From: an uncultured Lachnospiraceae bacterium
GTDB taxonomy: Bacteria; Bacillota; Clostridia; Lachnospirales; Lachnospiraceae
Length of the DNA stretch: 59,722 nt
Reading direction: 5' to 3'
Assembly (NCBI GenBank): GCA_947576945.1
Contig: CANPTH010000021.1
Location: forward strand, 1-59,722
The notes under the pieces were generated by a model that made no database searches, was not told the origin of the DNA, and saw only the letters and a program-made list of their open reading frames with translations. Positions within the stretch are counted from its first letter, which is position 1; each line of letters starts with the position of its first letter. Below are positions 8,474-17,625 of the stretch, in pieces. The position numbers and the translations under genes are program-made.

Positions 8474-9523
8474 TTATACCTTTCCTCTGTCCTGTTCAAA
8501 AACGATCCTCCCGGAATAAGAGGGAAATTCCCTGATGGCATCTTCAAATTCATCCAGCTTCCTTTTCTTTGCAATAAAACCGTTCAGATCGATCTTTCCC
8601 GTCTTCAGGATATTCATGACCTCCTGCCAGGTCTCATACATACGTCTTCCAAAGATTCCTGTGACGATCAGTTCTTTGTATACCACACCGTACATAAAGT
8701 TCTGATATGTTAACGGCTTCTCTACCATGCCCACATGGACAATGGTTCCCGCGATCCGCACCGCTTCTACTTCCTGATTGATCACTCTCTCGTTTCCTGT
8801 AAAATCGATCACCGCGTCGACACCGTATCCGTCCGTCTCTCTCTTTATGACCTGAACCAGATCCTCTTTCATGCCGTTGATCAGTACGTCTGCCCCTCTT
8901 CTTTGGCTCTCCTCCAGTTTCTCATCGCTGATATCTACCGCAAAAAGCCTGGTACATCCCAGATATCTGGCGATCTCTACGGCCATCTGCCCGATCGTCC
9001 CTACTCCGGCTATAAGCAGAGACTTTCCGGAAGGATTGGCCTTCGACACGGCATGCATCGCAGTGGCGAAAGGTTCCAGGATCGCTCCTTCCGCAAAGGA
9101 CAGCCTGTCCGGAAGCTTGATCAGGGCTTTCTCATGTAAGGCAATATATTCCGCGAAACAGCCGTTCACCGTTCTTCCCAATACCCCCATATGATTGCCG
9201 CAGATATGCTGATTGCCGGTCCTGCAGGTCTCACACCAGCCGCAGGGAATATGGGTCTCCCCGGCAACTCTGTCGCCTTCCTCATAACCCCGGACAGATT
9301 CCCCCACTTTCACTATAGTTCCCGCAAACTCATGCCCCATAACAAAAGGCAGATCATAGTTTGCCTTCTGCACAAGCGGCGTCCACTCATACACATCCAC
9401 ATCCGATCTGCACAGAGCCGATGCCTCCACTTTGATCAAAACCTGATCTTTTCCGATTTCCGGAACCGGCATATCCACCAGGCTAAATCCTGCTTCCGGT
9501 TTGTCCTTTAAAATTGCTTTCAT
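8474..9523 (-). CDS. Zinc-dependent medium-chain alcohol/polyol dehydrogenase
   Basis: This 349-residue MDR-family dehydrogenase oxidises a secondary alcohol or polyol with NAD(H). It has the catalytic zinc motif GHEFAG, the structural zinc cysteines in CGWCETCRTGNQHIC and a Rossmann motif GVGTIG followed by VDIS, where the Asp suggests NAD preference. It resembles sorbitol or threonine dehydrogenases; the exact substrate is unknown. The ATG at 9523 is preferred, since an upstream in-frame ATG lies inside the Shine-Dalgarno. That ribosome binding site belongs to the recurring GCTTCGGAATGGAGG element. It probably oxidises an intermediate of the sugar pathway in this operon. Confidence 0.85.
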   Translation of the reverse strand: MKAILKDKPEAGFSLVDMPVPEIGKDQVLIKVEASALCRSDVDVYEWTPLVQKANYDLPFVMGHEFAGTIVKVGESVRGYEEGDRVAGETHIPCGWCETCRTGNQHICGNHMGVLGRTVNGCFAEYIALHEKALIKLPDRLSFAEGAILEPFATAMHAVSKANPSGKSLLIAGVGTIGQMAVEIARYLGCTRLFAVDISDEKLEESQRRGADVLINGMKEDLVQVIKRETDGYGVDAVIDFTGNERVINQEVEAVRIAGTIVHVGMVEKPLTYQNFMYGVVYKELIVTGIFGRRMYETWQEVMNILKTGKIDLNGFIAKKRKLDEFEDAIREFPSYSGRIVFEQDRGKV

Positions 9524-9528
9524 ATTTT

Positions 9529-9543
9529 CCTCCATTCCGAAGC
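9529..9543 (-). repeat. Recurring SD motif GCTTCGGAATGGAGG, copy 1
   Basis: An exact copy of the 15-base motif lies six bases upstream of the dehydrogenase ATG and supplies its ribosome binding site. Just upstream is a short inverted repeat, AAGCGT-AAA-ACGCTT. Exact copies occur at 22628-22642, 24804-24818, 43221-43235 and 43316-43330, and diverged ones at 3343-3357 and 22511-22525, all on the minus strand. Confidence 0.85.
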
Positions 9544-9623
9544 GTTTTACGCTTTCTATGCCTCAATGTTCATCATACCCACGAACCACACAGCATGTGC
9601 ATAGTCCTGACCTCCGGTTATTT

Positions 9624-10679
9624 CTACGGTACGAGAAGCGAATACATCGCTGCCTCGTCCGTCTCGCGATTCGCAGCAAGCAGCCTGACTTCCTTATTCT
9701 CCCGAAACACCATGCAGTTGGCCGCCCCGGCTCCTTTGTCGATAAGGCTTTCCGTATACTCACCCTTCTTCTCGTCATAGCTGATGGCAATCAGTTCCCT
9801 CTCACCACCTCTTCCTCCGAGAAAAACGAAAACTCTGTCCTCAATCGTCTCTCCCCATATGGCATGTGCAAAAGGAAGCTTCTTTTCCCGTTCATATATT
9901 TTGACAAAACTTCCGTTCTCTTCTTTCCTGAAGATCTTTACGTCTTCCCCGTGAAAGGGAGTCAGAACCAGAAGTTCCTTCTCCCCGTCCCCGTCAAGAT
10001 CCTGATACAGCATATCACTGACAGGCACATCAAGAATCCGTTCACAGCTCCACTCTCCACAAGAATCCTCCGGTGGAAAGATTGTATATACCCCGTTGTC
10101 AGTTCCCACTACAGCATAGCTGCCTTCTGTATCCTGATTGATACAAAACCCATGGTTCTTATACAAGCCGTTGCATATAGGCTGCATCTGCAGCGGATGC
10201 AGCCTGTCATACTGGAAAATATTCTCCGGAAGCGGCGCTGTCCACACCCTGCCCGGGCAGGTCCAATCTCCTTCAAAAGCACTCGCAGATTTCAGCGTGG
10301 CGGCAACCAGATGCTTTTTTCCCTTTCTTTCCACGATCCCGAAACGATGTACAAAGGGAAGCTCACACAACGTCTCACAGACCCATCTGCCATCCATTCG
10401 GTAATAATATACAAGCTTCCCTCCAGCTGCATTGTCCGGGGAGAAAAATCCCTGGGTTGCCAGGAGAACGGGCTGTGGTGCATCCGGAAGCTGCAGCAGC
10501 GTCATCACGCCGCCCGGCCCCCTCCAGAGTGTTTCCACCAGATTCCCCTGCAGATCATAAGCGTTGCAGGGACCTTTTCCTTCCGCCGAACACAACAGAC
10601 GGCGTTCCCCATCATAAATAAATTCCGTCACCGCATAACATTTGTCAATTCGATCTATGATCCTTTTTTCTGCTTTCAT
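9624..10679 (-). CDS. FG-GAP/VCBS-type beta-propeller-like protein
   Basis: This protein of about 351 residues has no signal peptide or membrane segment and is probably cytoplasmic. It shows one clear calcium-type FG-GAP motif (DLDGDGEKELLVL near residue 240) and a repeated beta-rich layout consistent with a propeller. It is not a recognised enzyme. ATG at 10679 is taken as the start. Directly after its TAG, another frame continues with a protein-like stretch (GGQDYAHAVWFVGMMNIEA then stop), so the native C-terminus may have been about 25 residues longer before a frameshift. It lies between the glycosidase and the dehydrogenase and probably serves the same carbohydrate pathway. Confidence 0.55.
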   Translation of the reverse strand: MKAEKRIIDRIDKCYAVTEFIYDGERRLLCSAEGKGPCNAYDLQGNLVETLWRGPGGVMTLLQLPDAPQPVLLATQGFFSPDNAAGGKLVYYYRMDGRWVCETLCELPFVHRFGIVERKGKKHLVAATLKSASAFEGDWTCPGRVWTAPLPENIFQYDRLHPLQMQPICNGLYKNHGFCINQDTEGSYAVVGTDNGVYTIFPPEDSCGEWSCERILDVPVSDMLYQDLDGDGEKELLVLTPFHGEDVKIFRKEENGSFVKIYEREKKLPFAHAIWGETIEDRVFVFLGGRGGERELIAISYDEKKGEYTESLIDKGAGAANCMVFRENKEVRLLAANRETDEAAMYSLLVP

Positions 10680-10754
10680 TCCACACACACTCTTTCCCTG
10701 TCATACTCTTTATATGCATCAACCTTGCTCTGGGAATGACACCCCGACACAAAT

Positions 10755-12662
10755 TCATTCGTCAGAAATGCCGTCACCAGCTTTTTGTTTCACATACTCT
10801 TCCCAGCATGTTTTGGGATGCTCGGAAGTATCAATCCTGTAGGGTTCCAGTATCTTTTTTAATTTAAAGGCCCAGTCCTGATCTTTGGGGCAGGCAGGAA
10901 GCGGAATCATTCCCACGCAGTTCACACACAATTGTGTCTCTTCCTGAAAAGTTCCGCTGCAGGGATCAAACCAGCTGAACAGGAATCTCTCATAAGGACG
11001 CAGGCCCCTGAGCGCCGTTCTCGGGCAGTCCTTTTCCATATATCCCATGATCAGATCCCGTTCAGGAGTTGCTGATGCGAATGCCCAGCCTCTGTATCCG
11101 TAAGGATCTCCCGCTTTGTTCGGCGTCACCAGATCCGCACAGGGAACCAGTTCCTGGTATCTTGTTCCCTCAGACAGCAGGAAATCCCTCACATAACGAA
11201 CCTGATAACTTACCGGAAAGGTCATCGTATCCCAGATATGATAGCGTGCCCCTTCCTCTATATTTGCGCCCCAGCATCCCTCGAATCCCGCCAGAACGCC
11301 TCCATAAGCGCCGCTCAGCACACTGCCGTAATACCCGGACCGGCAGTTATAATGATCCTCCGGACTGTCAGCAGTCAATGTTCCCGGTTCCGTCACCGTA
11401 TTCCCATTCTCATCAATCCTCATGGCAGATTCCGGATATCCTGAATAATAAGGCTCTCCGTTAATTGCCGGACAGGCGGGCGTGGCGTGAAAAATATCCG
11501 TCAGATACCAGTAATTCTCGTGCTCTCTCCAGTTCCCGGTCTGGTGCAGCGTCAACCAATGCTGTTCCCTTTCCCCGCCAAAATTAATCAGAGTGCTGGG
11601 CGAGGGATTGGTGCCCAGAAGCGTACCAAAGGGTGGTCTTCCATATGTATCAATCAGTAGATTGATGGGTTCATTAAACTCCCGGCTGTCTATGGTATTC
11701 ATTTTCACATCGAAATGTATTGGGCTGAAGATGCAGTTATTTGCCTGATAGCGTGCAAAAATATATTGCACATAACGCGTATAGACAATCGGCCAATCAT
11801 AATAATATTTCCAGGTCCTGGAACAGTCCCGCCGCAGCACCTCCATAAATACCGTGATCCCCTGCCTGTTGAGCCAATCTATTTTCTTGTCCAGAACCTT
11901 GAAATATTCTGGATTGATCCTGTCATAATCCGGCACCACCTGCTCGTACCCTTCCACTTTCCCCGGGAAAAAGAAAGGGCGGCCGCCTTCGTTGTGCATT
12001 GCCTTACAGGACGCAGTGCCCTTCCTCGCGCCCCGCCTGGTGGCGCCGTCAATGGTCCAGGCATTTCTGATGGTAGTTTCATGGTCGTCATCCAGCATAA
12101 GCCATGCATCCTGCCCGTCATCCGCCCAGGTAGGGAAAGATGCGATCATACCCACGGTATTAAACCCCTGGCGGAGCCTTTGCCTTGCCATATCCTTCAT
12201 ATTCATATCCCGGCCGACCGGATGTTCCTCCTCCCCTTCCTCCCAGGGATACCGATAACTTGCAAGCCCCCACCAGGTATCCCCGACCATCACATAGGGA
12301 GTTCCATCCGCATATTCCATGGCATGCCCGTTCTCACTGGCTCTTACGATCCCTCTGCGGGTCGGTACCTGCCGCTTTTCCTCCTCGGTCCACTCCACTC
12401 CCACAAATGCTCCCGTGATCCCCGAAAGTCCCCTGTCATTCACATTGGCGCCGGTTACGTATGTCCAAAGCCCCTGCCGCACAGCTGTCACTCTGATCCG
12501 AAAAATATTGCCGCCATCCCAGAAACCGAAACACTTTTTGTCAAATCCTGGTCCTTTCAAATGCACCCACACACAGACATCCCTGTAACAGTTCTCATAT
12601 TCCTTTTCCGCAGTGAGAACGATCTCAAATGGTTCCCACAAACGGATAGCCGTACTATACAT
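10755..12662 (-). CDS. GH140-like glycoside hydrolase (DUF5060 + DUF4038)
   Basis: This 635-residue protein begins with a beta-sandwich DUF5060-like domain (about residues 5-90: WEPFEIVLTAEKEY, CVWVHLKGPGF, FGFWDGGNIFRIRVTA) followed by a DUF4038 TIM-barrel (about 110-490: GDTWWGLASYR, LRQGFNTVGMI, VFMEVLRRD, GEPYYSGY). DUF4038 proteins include GH140 apiosidases that act on rhamnogalacturonan II, but the fold is shared by several specificities. There is no signal peptide, so it should act inside the cell on an imported oligosaccharide, which fits the ABC importer encoded upstream. Family is confident, substrate unknown. Confidence 0.75.
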   Translation of the reverse strand: MYSTAIRLWEPFEIVLTAEKEYENCYRDVCVWVHLKGPGFDKKCFGFWDGGNIFRIRVTAVRQGLWTYVTGANVNDRGLSGITGAFVGVEWTEEEKRQVPTRRGIVRASENGHAMEYADGTPYVMVGDTWWGLASYRYPWEEGEEEHPVGRDMNMKDMARQRLRQGFNTVGMIASFPTWADDGQDAWLMLDDDHETTIRNAWTIDGATRRGARKGTASCKAMHNEGGRPFFFPGKVEGYEQVVPDYDRINPEYFKVLDKKIDWLNRQGITVFMEVLRRDCSRTWKYYYDWPIVYTRYVQYIFARYQANNCIFSPIHFDVKMNTIDSREFNEPINLLIDTYGRPPFGTLLGTNPSPSTLINFGGEREQHWLTLHQTGNWREHENYWYLTDIFHATPACPAINGEPYYSGYPESAMRIDENGNTVTEPGTLTADSPEDHYNCRSGYYGSVLSGAYGGVLAGFEGCWGANIEEGARYHIWDTMTFPVSYQVRYVRDFLLSEGTRYQELVPCADLVTPNKAGDPYGYRGWAFASATPERDLIMGYMEKDCPRTALRGLRPYERFLFSWFDPCSGTFQEETQLCVNCVGMIPLPACPKDQDWAFKLKKILEPYRIDTSEHPKTCWEEYVKQKAGDGISDE

Positions 12663-12675
12663 CCCTCACTCCCCC

Positions 12676-13542
12676 TTATCTCCAAATGCTTTCCGCTTCT
12701 TTACAGGCAGCATTAAAATACCAGTCTTCTCTTCCCCTGCTGATGATCTCAACCGAACAGATCTCGACCTTTTGCAGCAGCTCTTCTCTATTCAGTCCCT
12801 GATAATACGCACGAGCATTCTCTATCCCAAAACTGCCTCCTTCCTGGCAAAAAAGAGGATGTTTATCTCCGTAAAGAGGACTCATTTTATCCTTCATCAC
12901 ACAGTTTGCCAAATGTATATGAGAGATCCACGGCTTTAACAGAAGAAAACTTTCTTCCAGATTCTCACCGAGCTGCAAAAAGTGGCTGGTATCAAAAGTG
13001 ATTCCTACATTTCGAAAATCGCTGCCTGTGAAGATCTCATGAACAAACATACTCTCCCCCACCGCAAGATACGGTTCTGTCTTCACCGGAAAGGGTTCCA
13101 GGCAGATCTGAAGTCCGCTTCCCTCAACGTACCGGTCAAGCTCACCAAGAGATCCTCGCATACATTCTGCAATCTGTTCCCGGCATCCTGTCTCTTCCCA
13201 GTCCGGTCCGCTGGCGATCACGATCCTGGAGCACCCCATACGGTTCGCATGATCCATATGACGTTTACACATTTCCACACTCTTTTGGCGGACACGCCCA
13301 CTCTTTGCTGTAAGATCGATCCCATCGCGCTTAACCGGCAGGCCACCCAGATACACTGCCGTAATACCGGTATCAGTCAGCGTCTTCTGTATAGCAGCCT
13401 CCTCTCCCGGCGAACCCTCATAATAAATCTCAACACATTGAAACAATTCCAGATCTTTTACCTTCCTGATCAACCCTGCCATCAACTTACTGTCCGTTAT
13501 GGCGTCCGGATAGATGGTTGAGAGACATATTCCGTGTTTCAT
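12676..13542 (-). CDS. Sugar phosphate isomerase/epimerase-like TIM-barrel protein
   Basis: This 288-residue protein has the AP-endonuclease-2/xylose-isomerase-like fold. Expected metal ligands are visible in CLEPFP (Glu), TFDTSHFLQLG (Asp and His) and HIHLANC (His). Members isomerise or epimerise sugars or keto-acids. The ATG at 13542 follows a GGGGG ribosome binding site; the upstream extension is discarded. It is separated by 13 bases from the glycosidase gene and probably processes a sugar released by it. Confidence 0.75.
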   Translation of the reverse strand: MKHGICLSTIYPDAITDSKLMAGLIRKVKDLELFQCVEIYYEGSPGEEAAIQKTLTDTGITAVYLGGLPVKRDGIDLTAKSGRVRQKSVEMCKRHMDHANRMGCSRIVIASGPDWEETGCREQIAECMRGSLGELDRYVEGSGLQICLEPFPVKTEPYLAVGESMFVHEIFTGSDFRNVGITFDTSHFLQLGENLEESFLLLKPWISHIHLANCVMKDKMSPLYGDKHPLFCQEGGSFGIENARAYYQGLNREELLQKVEICSVEIISRGREDWYFNAACKEAESIWR

Positions 13543-13660
13543 GTCTATACCCCCATTTTTTAACTTCCTGTAACAAAACTTTATGACCTGCCGGAACACT
13601 CTTTAAGAAGGAGCGCTCCCTGCAGGCCACAAGATCAGGTTCTCCCACATTCCGGGAACA

Positions 13661-14368
13661 TTATTTCATTCTTTCCAACGTTTCGTCATGTGCAAATCCT
13701 AAATTGTTATAATGCTCTGTCCGAACAGCAATATCATCCTCCAGCTGCATCTTTGCAAACATCATCACTTCTTCCGCACGGTCTCTGGGAATGACCAGTA
13801 CACCGTCATCATCCGCGCAGACAATGTCACCCGGTTTCACGGTTACACCCGCACAATTTACAGGAATGTTCAGATCACCCGGTTCCACTCTTCCATAAGC
13901 ATGGGTAAAGGTTCTTTTCGTACAGAATACAGGTGCATTTTCCAGGTTTGCCTCATAGGAATCTCTGCATCCGCCATCCAGAACAACTCCTTCGATTCCC
14001 CGCTCCATCATGGTCATTGCGATCTCAGATCCCCAAAGACCGCCTCTTATGCCTTCCATATCCACTACAATGACCGTATCCTTTGCCCGTTCAGGCGTAA
14101 TCTGACTGACAAAATTATAGATCTGGCCGCAGGCCTTCCCCAGTTCTTCCTTCCATTCTTCTACAGTCGTGCATACGTTCACTGCGTCCGACTTTGGCAG
14201 CAGCTTGATGGTGTAGGCAAATCCCTTAAATTCAATACCGGGCCGCAAAGGACGCATAGCCTCATTCATGGTTCCCTTATCCACCAGCCCGATGGCATCC
14301 ATCCCATCGGAGAGATCGGAACACCTGTACTTTCTGATTTCCTGAATCAATTCTGCATCTGTCATCAT
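13661..14368 (-). CDS. RraA / HMG-aldolase-like protein
   Basis: This 235-residue member of the RraA fold family includes 4-hydroxy-4-methyl-2-oxoglutarate aldolases, oxaloacetate decarboxylases and RNase E inhibitors. The binding motif is present as GGLWGSEIA followed about 25 residues on by VLDGGCRD, whose Arg-Asp pair binds substrate and metal in the aldolases. In a sugar operon a retro-aldol or decarboxylase role is more likely than RNase control. Start ATG at 14368 has GGAGG seven bases upstream. Confidence 0.75.
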   Translation of the reverse strand: MMTDAELIQEIRKYRCSDLSDGMDAIGLVDKGTMNEAMRPLRPGIEFKGFAYTIKLLPKSDAVNVCTTVEEWKEELGKACGQIYNFVSQITPERAKDTVIVVDMEGIRGGLWGSEIAMTMMERGIEGVVLDGGCRDSYEANLENAPVFCTKRTFTHAYGRVEPGDLNIPVNCAGVTVKPGDIVCADDDGVLVIPRDRAEEVMMFAKMQLEDDIAVRTEHYNNLGFAHDETLERMK

Positions 14369-14406
14369 TTGTCTTTCCTCCATACATGTATTATTGTTTT
14401 CTATTA

Positions 14407-15288
14407 TCAATTATAAAGACTTTCTCTTTCCATAGCCTTTCTCATTACGATCGTAATCAGCATCGCAAGGATGAACAACACTACCGCTATCACATTACCA
14501 TATCCAAGATTGAAGTTCTGGAATGCATTTACAAACAGATGCATAGGCAGCACCTCTGTGGAATGGTTAGGTCCGCCAGCTGTCATGACATAGATCAGGT
14601 CAAAGGAGCGGAGCGCACCGATCGTCTGCAGGATGATCACCATTTTCGTAATGTCCCAGGACATGGGAATGACCATGGTCTTTATCATTTTCCAGCCTGT
14701 TGCCCCGTCCAGCCTCGCACTTTCTATTACCTCGGACGGGATATTCATAAACCCTGAATTGAACAGGATTACCTGTACCCCCAGTCCGCACCAGATCTGC
14801 GCAAAGATCACCGCTCCCAGCGCAAGCTTCGGATCCGCGATCGGCGATATGTAATACTGTCCCAGCCCAATAGCCTCCATGAACGGCTTTAAGATCCCCA
14901 TGCTCGGGCTGTAAATATAGCTCCAGATAAAGCCGGTGGCAACAGACGGCAATACATTGGGGACAAACAGCAGGATCTTGTAGATTCGGTATCCTCTGGG
15001 CTGCAGATACACAAGATAGCCATAAAAGAATCCAAGAATCACCTGAAAGATCGTGGTGAAAATAATAAATATAAATGAAATTTTCATGGACTTCCAGAAA
15101 AGCCGGGCTTTCAATACGCTGATATAATTTTCTATTCCCACAAAATGACTGCTGTGCAATGTGTCGGATTTCTGCATACTCATCCATATAGCGCTGATGA
15201 TCGGGTAGATTACCCACATCAGATACACAATCAGGGCCGGTAAGATAAATAATATGATCGTCAATCTGCTTTTCTTTGTAATTTTCAT
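14407..15288 (-). CDS. Carbohydrate ABC transporter permease, MalF-like
   Basis: This 293-residue inner-membrane permease of the CUT1 sugar ABC family has about six membrane segments, the first at residues 9-30. The coupling loop with the EAA-type motif (EVIESARLDGATGWKMIKTMVIP) lies near residue 190. It pairs with the second permease and the binding protein encoded upstream. No ATPase gene is present, as is common in Firmicutes, where a shared MsmK-type ATPase serves several importers. Confidence 0.9.
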   Translation of the reverse strand: MKITKKSRLTIILFILPALIVYLMWVIYPIISAIWMSMQKSDTLHSSHFVGIENYISVLKARLFWKSMKISFIFIIFTTIFQVILGFFYGYLVYLQPRGYRIYKILLFVPNVLPSVATGFIWSYIYSPSMGILKPFMEAIGLGQYYISPIADPKLALGAVIFAQIWCGLGVQVILFNSGFMNIPSEVIESARLDGATGWKMIKTMVIPMSWDITKMVIILQTIGALRSFDLIYVMTAGGPNHSTEVLPMHLFVNAFQNFNLGYGNVIAVVLFILAMLITIVMRKAMERESLYN

Positions 15289-15303
15289 TTCACATCCCCC
15301 GCC

Positions 15304-16131
15304 TTATCCTTTGATCGCGCCAGCTATCATACCCTTTTCTATCTTTTCCTGTGCAAATGCATAGAATAGAACAGCAGGTATGATGGAGATCATAATGCCG
15401 GCCGCCAGCTGCGTGTATTCCGAGTTATACTCCGTAATAAATCCCATCAGTCCGTTAGGCAAAGTCTTTTTGGACGGCGTGCTGATCAGCAGCATGGAGA
15501 TCAACAGCTCGTTCCAGGAAGAGAGGACGGTCAGGATAGAGATCGTTACGATACCATCTTTGGACAGAGGGACAATAATCTTAAAAAAGATATTCGCCGT
15601 CGAGCATCCGTCGATAACGGCACACTCCTCCAGTTCCCTTGGCAGAGCGGACATAAATCCTTCCAGAATAAAAATGGAAATGGGAATTCTGAACGCACCA
15701 TATACAAGTCCAAGCACTTCCAGACTGTTATTCAGCTTCATATTTCCCACCATGGTATAGATCGGAATCACGGTGGAATGAATCGGGATCATCATTCCTG
15801 CGATAAAGAATAGATACAGTAATTTATTTCCCCTGAACCGAAACCGGGATACCACATAGCTTACCGGTGTCGCCAGAACAACCGTCAGCAGGATCGCCGT
15901 CGCCGTTGCTCTCACACTGTTCCACATATAGGTCGGGATACGCGATCCCGTCCAGGCTGTTATGTAGTTGGAATATTCCCAGATCTTTGGCAGTCCCCAG
16001 GTATTTTTTGCAAGATCGGCCCGTGACTTAAAGGATGTAAAAAACAACCACATAAGAGGGAGTATGACAAGCACTGCAGCAATCGTCAAAGCAAGATAGA
16101 TCAATACTTTCTGTTTCTTATTTCCAAGCAT
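15304..16131 (-). CDS. Carbohydrate ABC transporter permease, MalG-like
   Basis: This 275-residue CUT1 permease has six predicted membrane segments and a coupling motif ELEECAVIDGCSTANIFFKIIVP near residue 180. ATG at 16131 is chosen because AGAGGTG lies just upstream. A strong hairpin separates it from the binding-protein gene. It forms the channel with the MalF-like subunit. Confidence 0.9.
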   Translation of the reverse strand: MLGNKKQKVLIYLALTIAAVLVILPLMWLFFTSFKSRADLAKNTWGLPKIWEYSNYITAWTGSRIPTYMWNSVRATATAILLTVVLATPVSYVVSRFRFRGNKLLYLFFIAGMMIPIHSTVIPIYTMVGNMKLNNSLEVLGLVYGAFRIPISIFILEGFMSALPRELEECAVIDGCSTANIFFKIIVPLSKDGIVTISILTVLSSWNELLISMLLISTPSKKTLPNGLMGFITEYNSEYTQLAAGIMISIIPAVLFYAFAQEKIEKGMIAGAIKG

Positions 16132-16150
16132 TTTACACCTCTTTTTACGG

Positions 16151-16175
16151 GTACCGGCCGCCTGACGGCCGGTAC
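16151..16175 (-). other. Intercistronic stem-loop between binding protein and permease
   Basis: GTACCGGCCG and CGGCCGGTAC form a perfect 10-bp GC-rich stem with a five-base loop. No T-run follows in the direction of transcription. In sugar ABC operons such hairpins often protect the upstream binding-protein mRNA and lower permease expression; that role is inferred here. Confidence 0.7.
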
Positions 16176-16194
16176 TTCTCTGTAATATCAGCAA

Positions 16195-17625
16195 TTACTG
16201 TGCTTCCAGTGAGGCTGCATAATCCTCCGCCGCCTTCTGTACTTCGTCAACTGCCTGTCTGGCATCCAGCTCTTTCGTTATAATACCGGGAAAAGCCGTC
16301 TGCTTGATTGCCAGATCCACCGCCGGAGGAGCAATACCATCCATAGAAGGAATATAACTGTCTGCAGAATGAAATGCCTCGATCATCTTATTCATAATCT
16401 CAGAACATGTAGACTTATCATATTCTGCTACACCGGGATATACCTGGCCGCCCTTTTCCATGATCGGAATCCCGAAATCAGGAGAGCAGATCGATTTTGC
16501 AAGCTCAATACAAAGTTTCTCTTTTTCCGGTTCGTTACCTGCCTTTACCATCACACCAATGAAACAACCGCCCACTCTTGTATCGGGATTTCCATCCGGG
16601 CAGTCCGTCATTGCCGGCCAGTCAAGCCTGTCCAGCTTCTCCAGGAATTCGGCTCCGCCTGCGCTCTCGAAATTGCCCACCTTCCATGCACCTTCATAAT
16701 ACATGGCCGCTTCCTCATTTGCGAACATCTGATCTGCCTCAGTCGCGCTCATTCCCATCACGCCGTTGGGGAACGCTCCCGCATCCACCATCTCCTTGAA
16801 TTTCGCAACTGCCGTAGGGAATCCGGTAGATTCGTTATTCCAGTTTGTCATATCCTCTCCATAGCAAAGGCTCTTGAAATTATCGAGTCCTGTTGCTCTT
16901 ACCAGAAATGCAGAGGCCATCCACGCGAACCTGCTGTCCTTACCGCCTGTAACAATAGGCGTGATTCCCGCTTCCTTGATCTTAGGGATCAGCGTCATAA
17001 ATTCATCCCAGGTCTTCGGTGCAGTCCAACCATGCTCCTCAAACATGGCCTTGTTATAGTAGAGTCCATCAATACTCGCTTCCAGCGGCGCCAGAAGGAT
17101 CTTGCCGTCCGGCTCTGTCAAAGCATCAAAGACAGGATCCGCAAACCATGCGTGCCAATCGGGATCTTCTTCCACGATGCCGGACCAGTCAATGATCAGT
17201 CCGTCTTTAATAAATTCCCTTGCGTAGCTCTGCGGACACCAGGACACGTCCGGCATATCCCCTGACGCCGCCTGAACCGTCAGTTTGGTGCGCAGGTCTG
17301 CCGTGGAGAGCGCGTCATGCTCGATCACTACGCCCGGATGTTCTTCTTCAAACTTCGCGATCAGATTCTCGATCTCCTCCTGAACCACCGATCCCTGGGT
17401 CCATGTGGTGGAGAGCTTGATCTCGATCGTTTCTCCCGAGCCTTTCGTATCACCTGCCGCAGATTCTGCCGCAGCAGTTTCCGCATCCGCGCTTTCCTGT
17501 ACTTCGCTATCCTGCGTCTCTGCTTTTTCTTTTGGTGCGTTCCCGCATCCTGTCAGCAAGGTAGATGCTGTCAATGCTCCCGTCAGTGATATTGCGAGCA
17601 GTTTCTTTAAACTTTCTTTCCTCAT
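16195..17625 (-). CDS. Sugar ABC transporter substrate-binding lipoprotein
   Basis: This 476-residue extracellular solute-binding protein of cluster 1 carries a lipoprotein signal with lipobox LLTGC (Cys27), followed by an acidic, Ala/Ser-rich linker to about residue 65. It would be tethered to the outer face of the membrane and deliver an oligosaccharide to the two permeases. Its start overlaps the stop of the PPC-domain gene by four bases. The ligand cannot be told from sequence. Confidence 0.92.
   Translation of the reverse strand: MRKESLKKLLAISLTGALTASTLLTGCGNAPKEKAETQDSEVQESADAETAAAESAAGDTKGSGETIEIKLSTTWTQGSVVQEEIENLIAKFEEEHPGVVIEHDALSTADLRTKLTVQAASGDMPDVSWCPQSYAREFIKDGLIIDWSGIVEEDPDWHAWFADPVFDALTEPDGKILLAPLEASIDGLYYNKAMFEEHGWTAPKTWDEFMTLIPKIKEAGITPIVTGGKDSRFAWMASAFLVRATGLDNFKSLCYGEDMTNWNNESTGFPTAVAKFKEMVDAGAFPNGVMGMSATEADQMFANEEAAMYYEGAWKVGNFESAGGAEFLEKLDRLDWPAMTDCPDGNPDTRVGGCFIGVMVKAGNEPEKEKLCIELAKSICSPDFGIPIMEKGGQVYPGVAEYDKSTCSEIMNKMIEAFHSADSYIPSMDGIAPPAVDLAIKQTAFPGIITKELDARQAVDEVQKAAEDYAASLEAQ

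Noticed and set aside
8474..9535. Start of the dehydrogenase at the ATG inside the SD motif (9535)
   Set aside because: That ATG overlaps GGAGG and leaves no ribosome binding site; the one at 9523 has normal spacing, although dual starts cannot be excluded.
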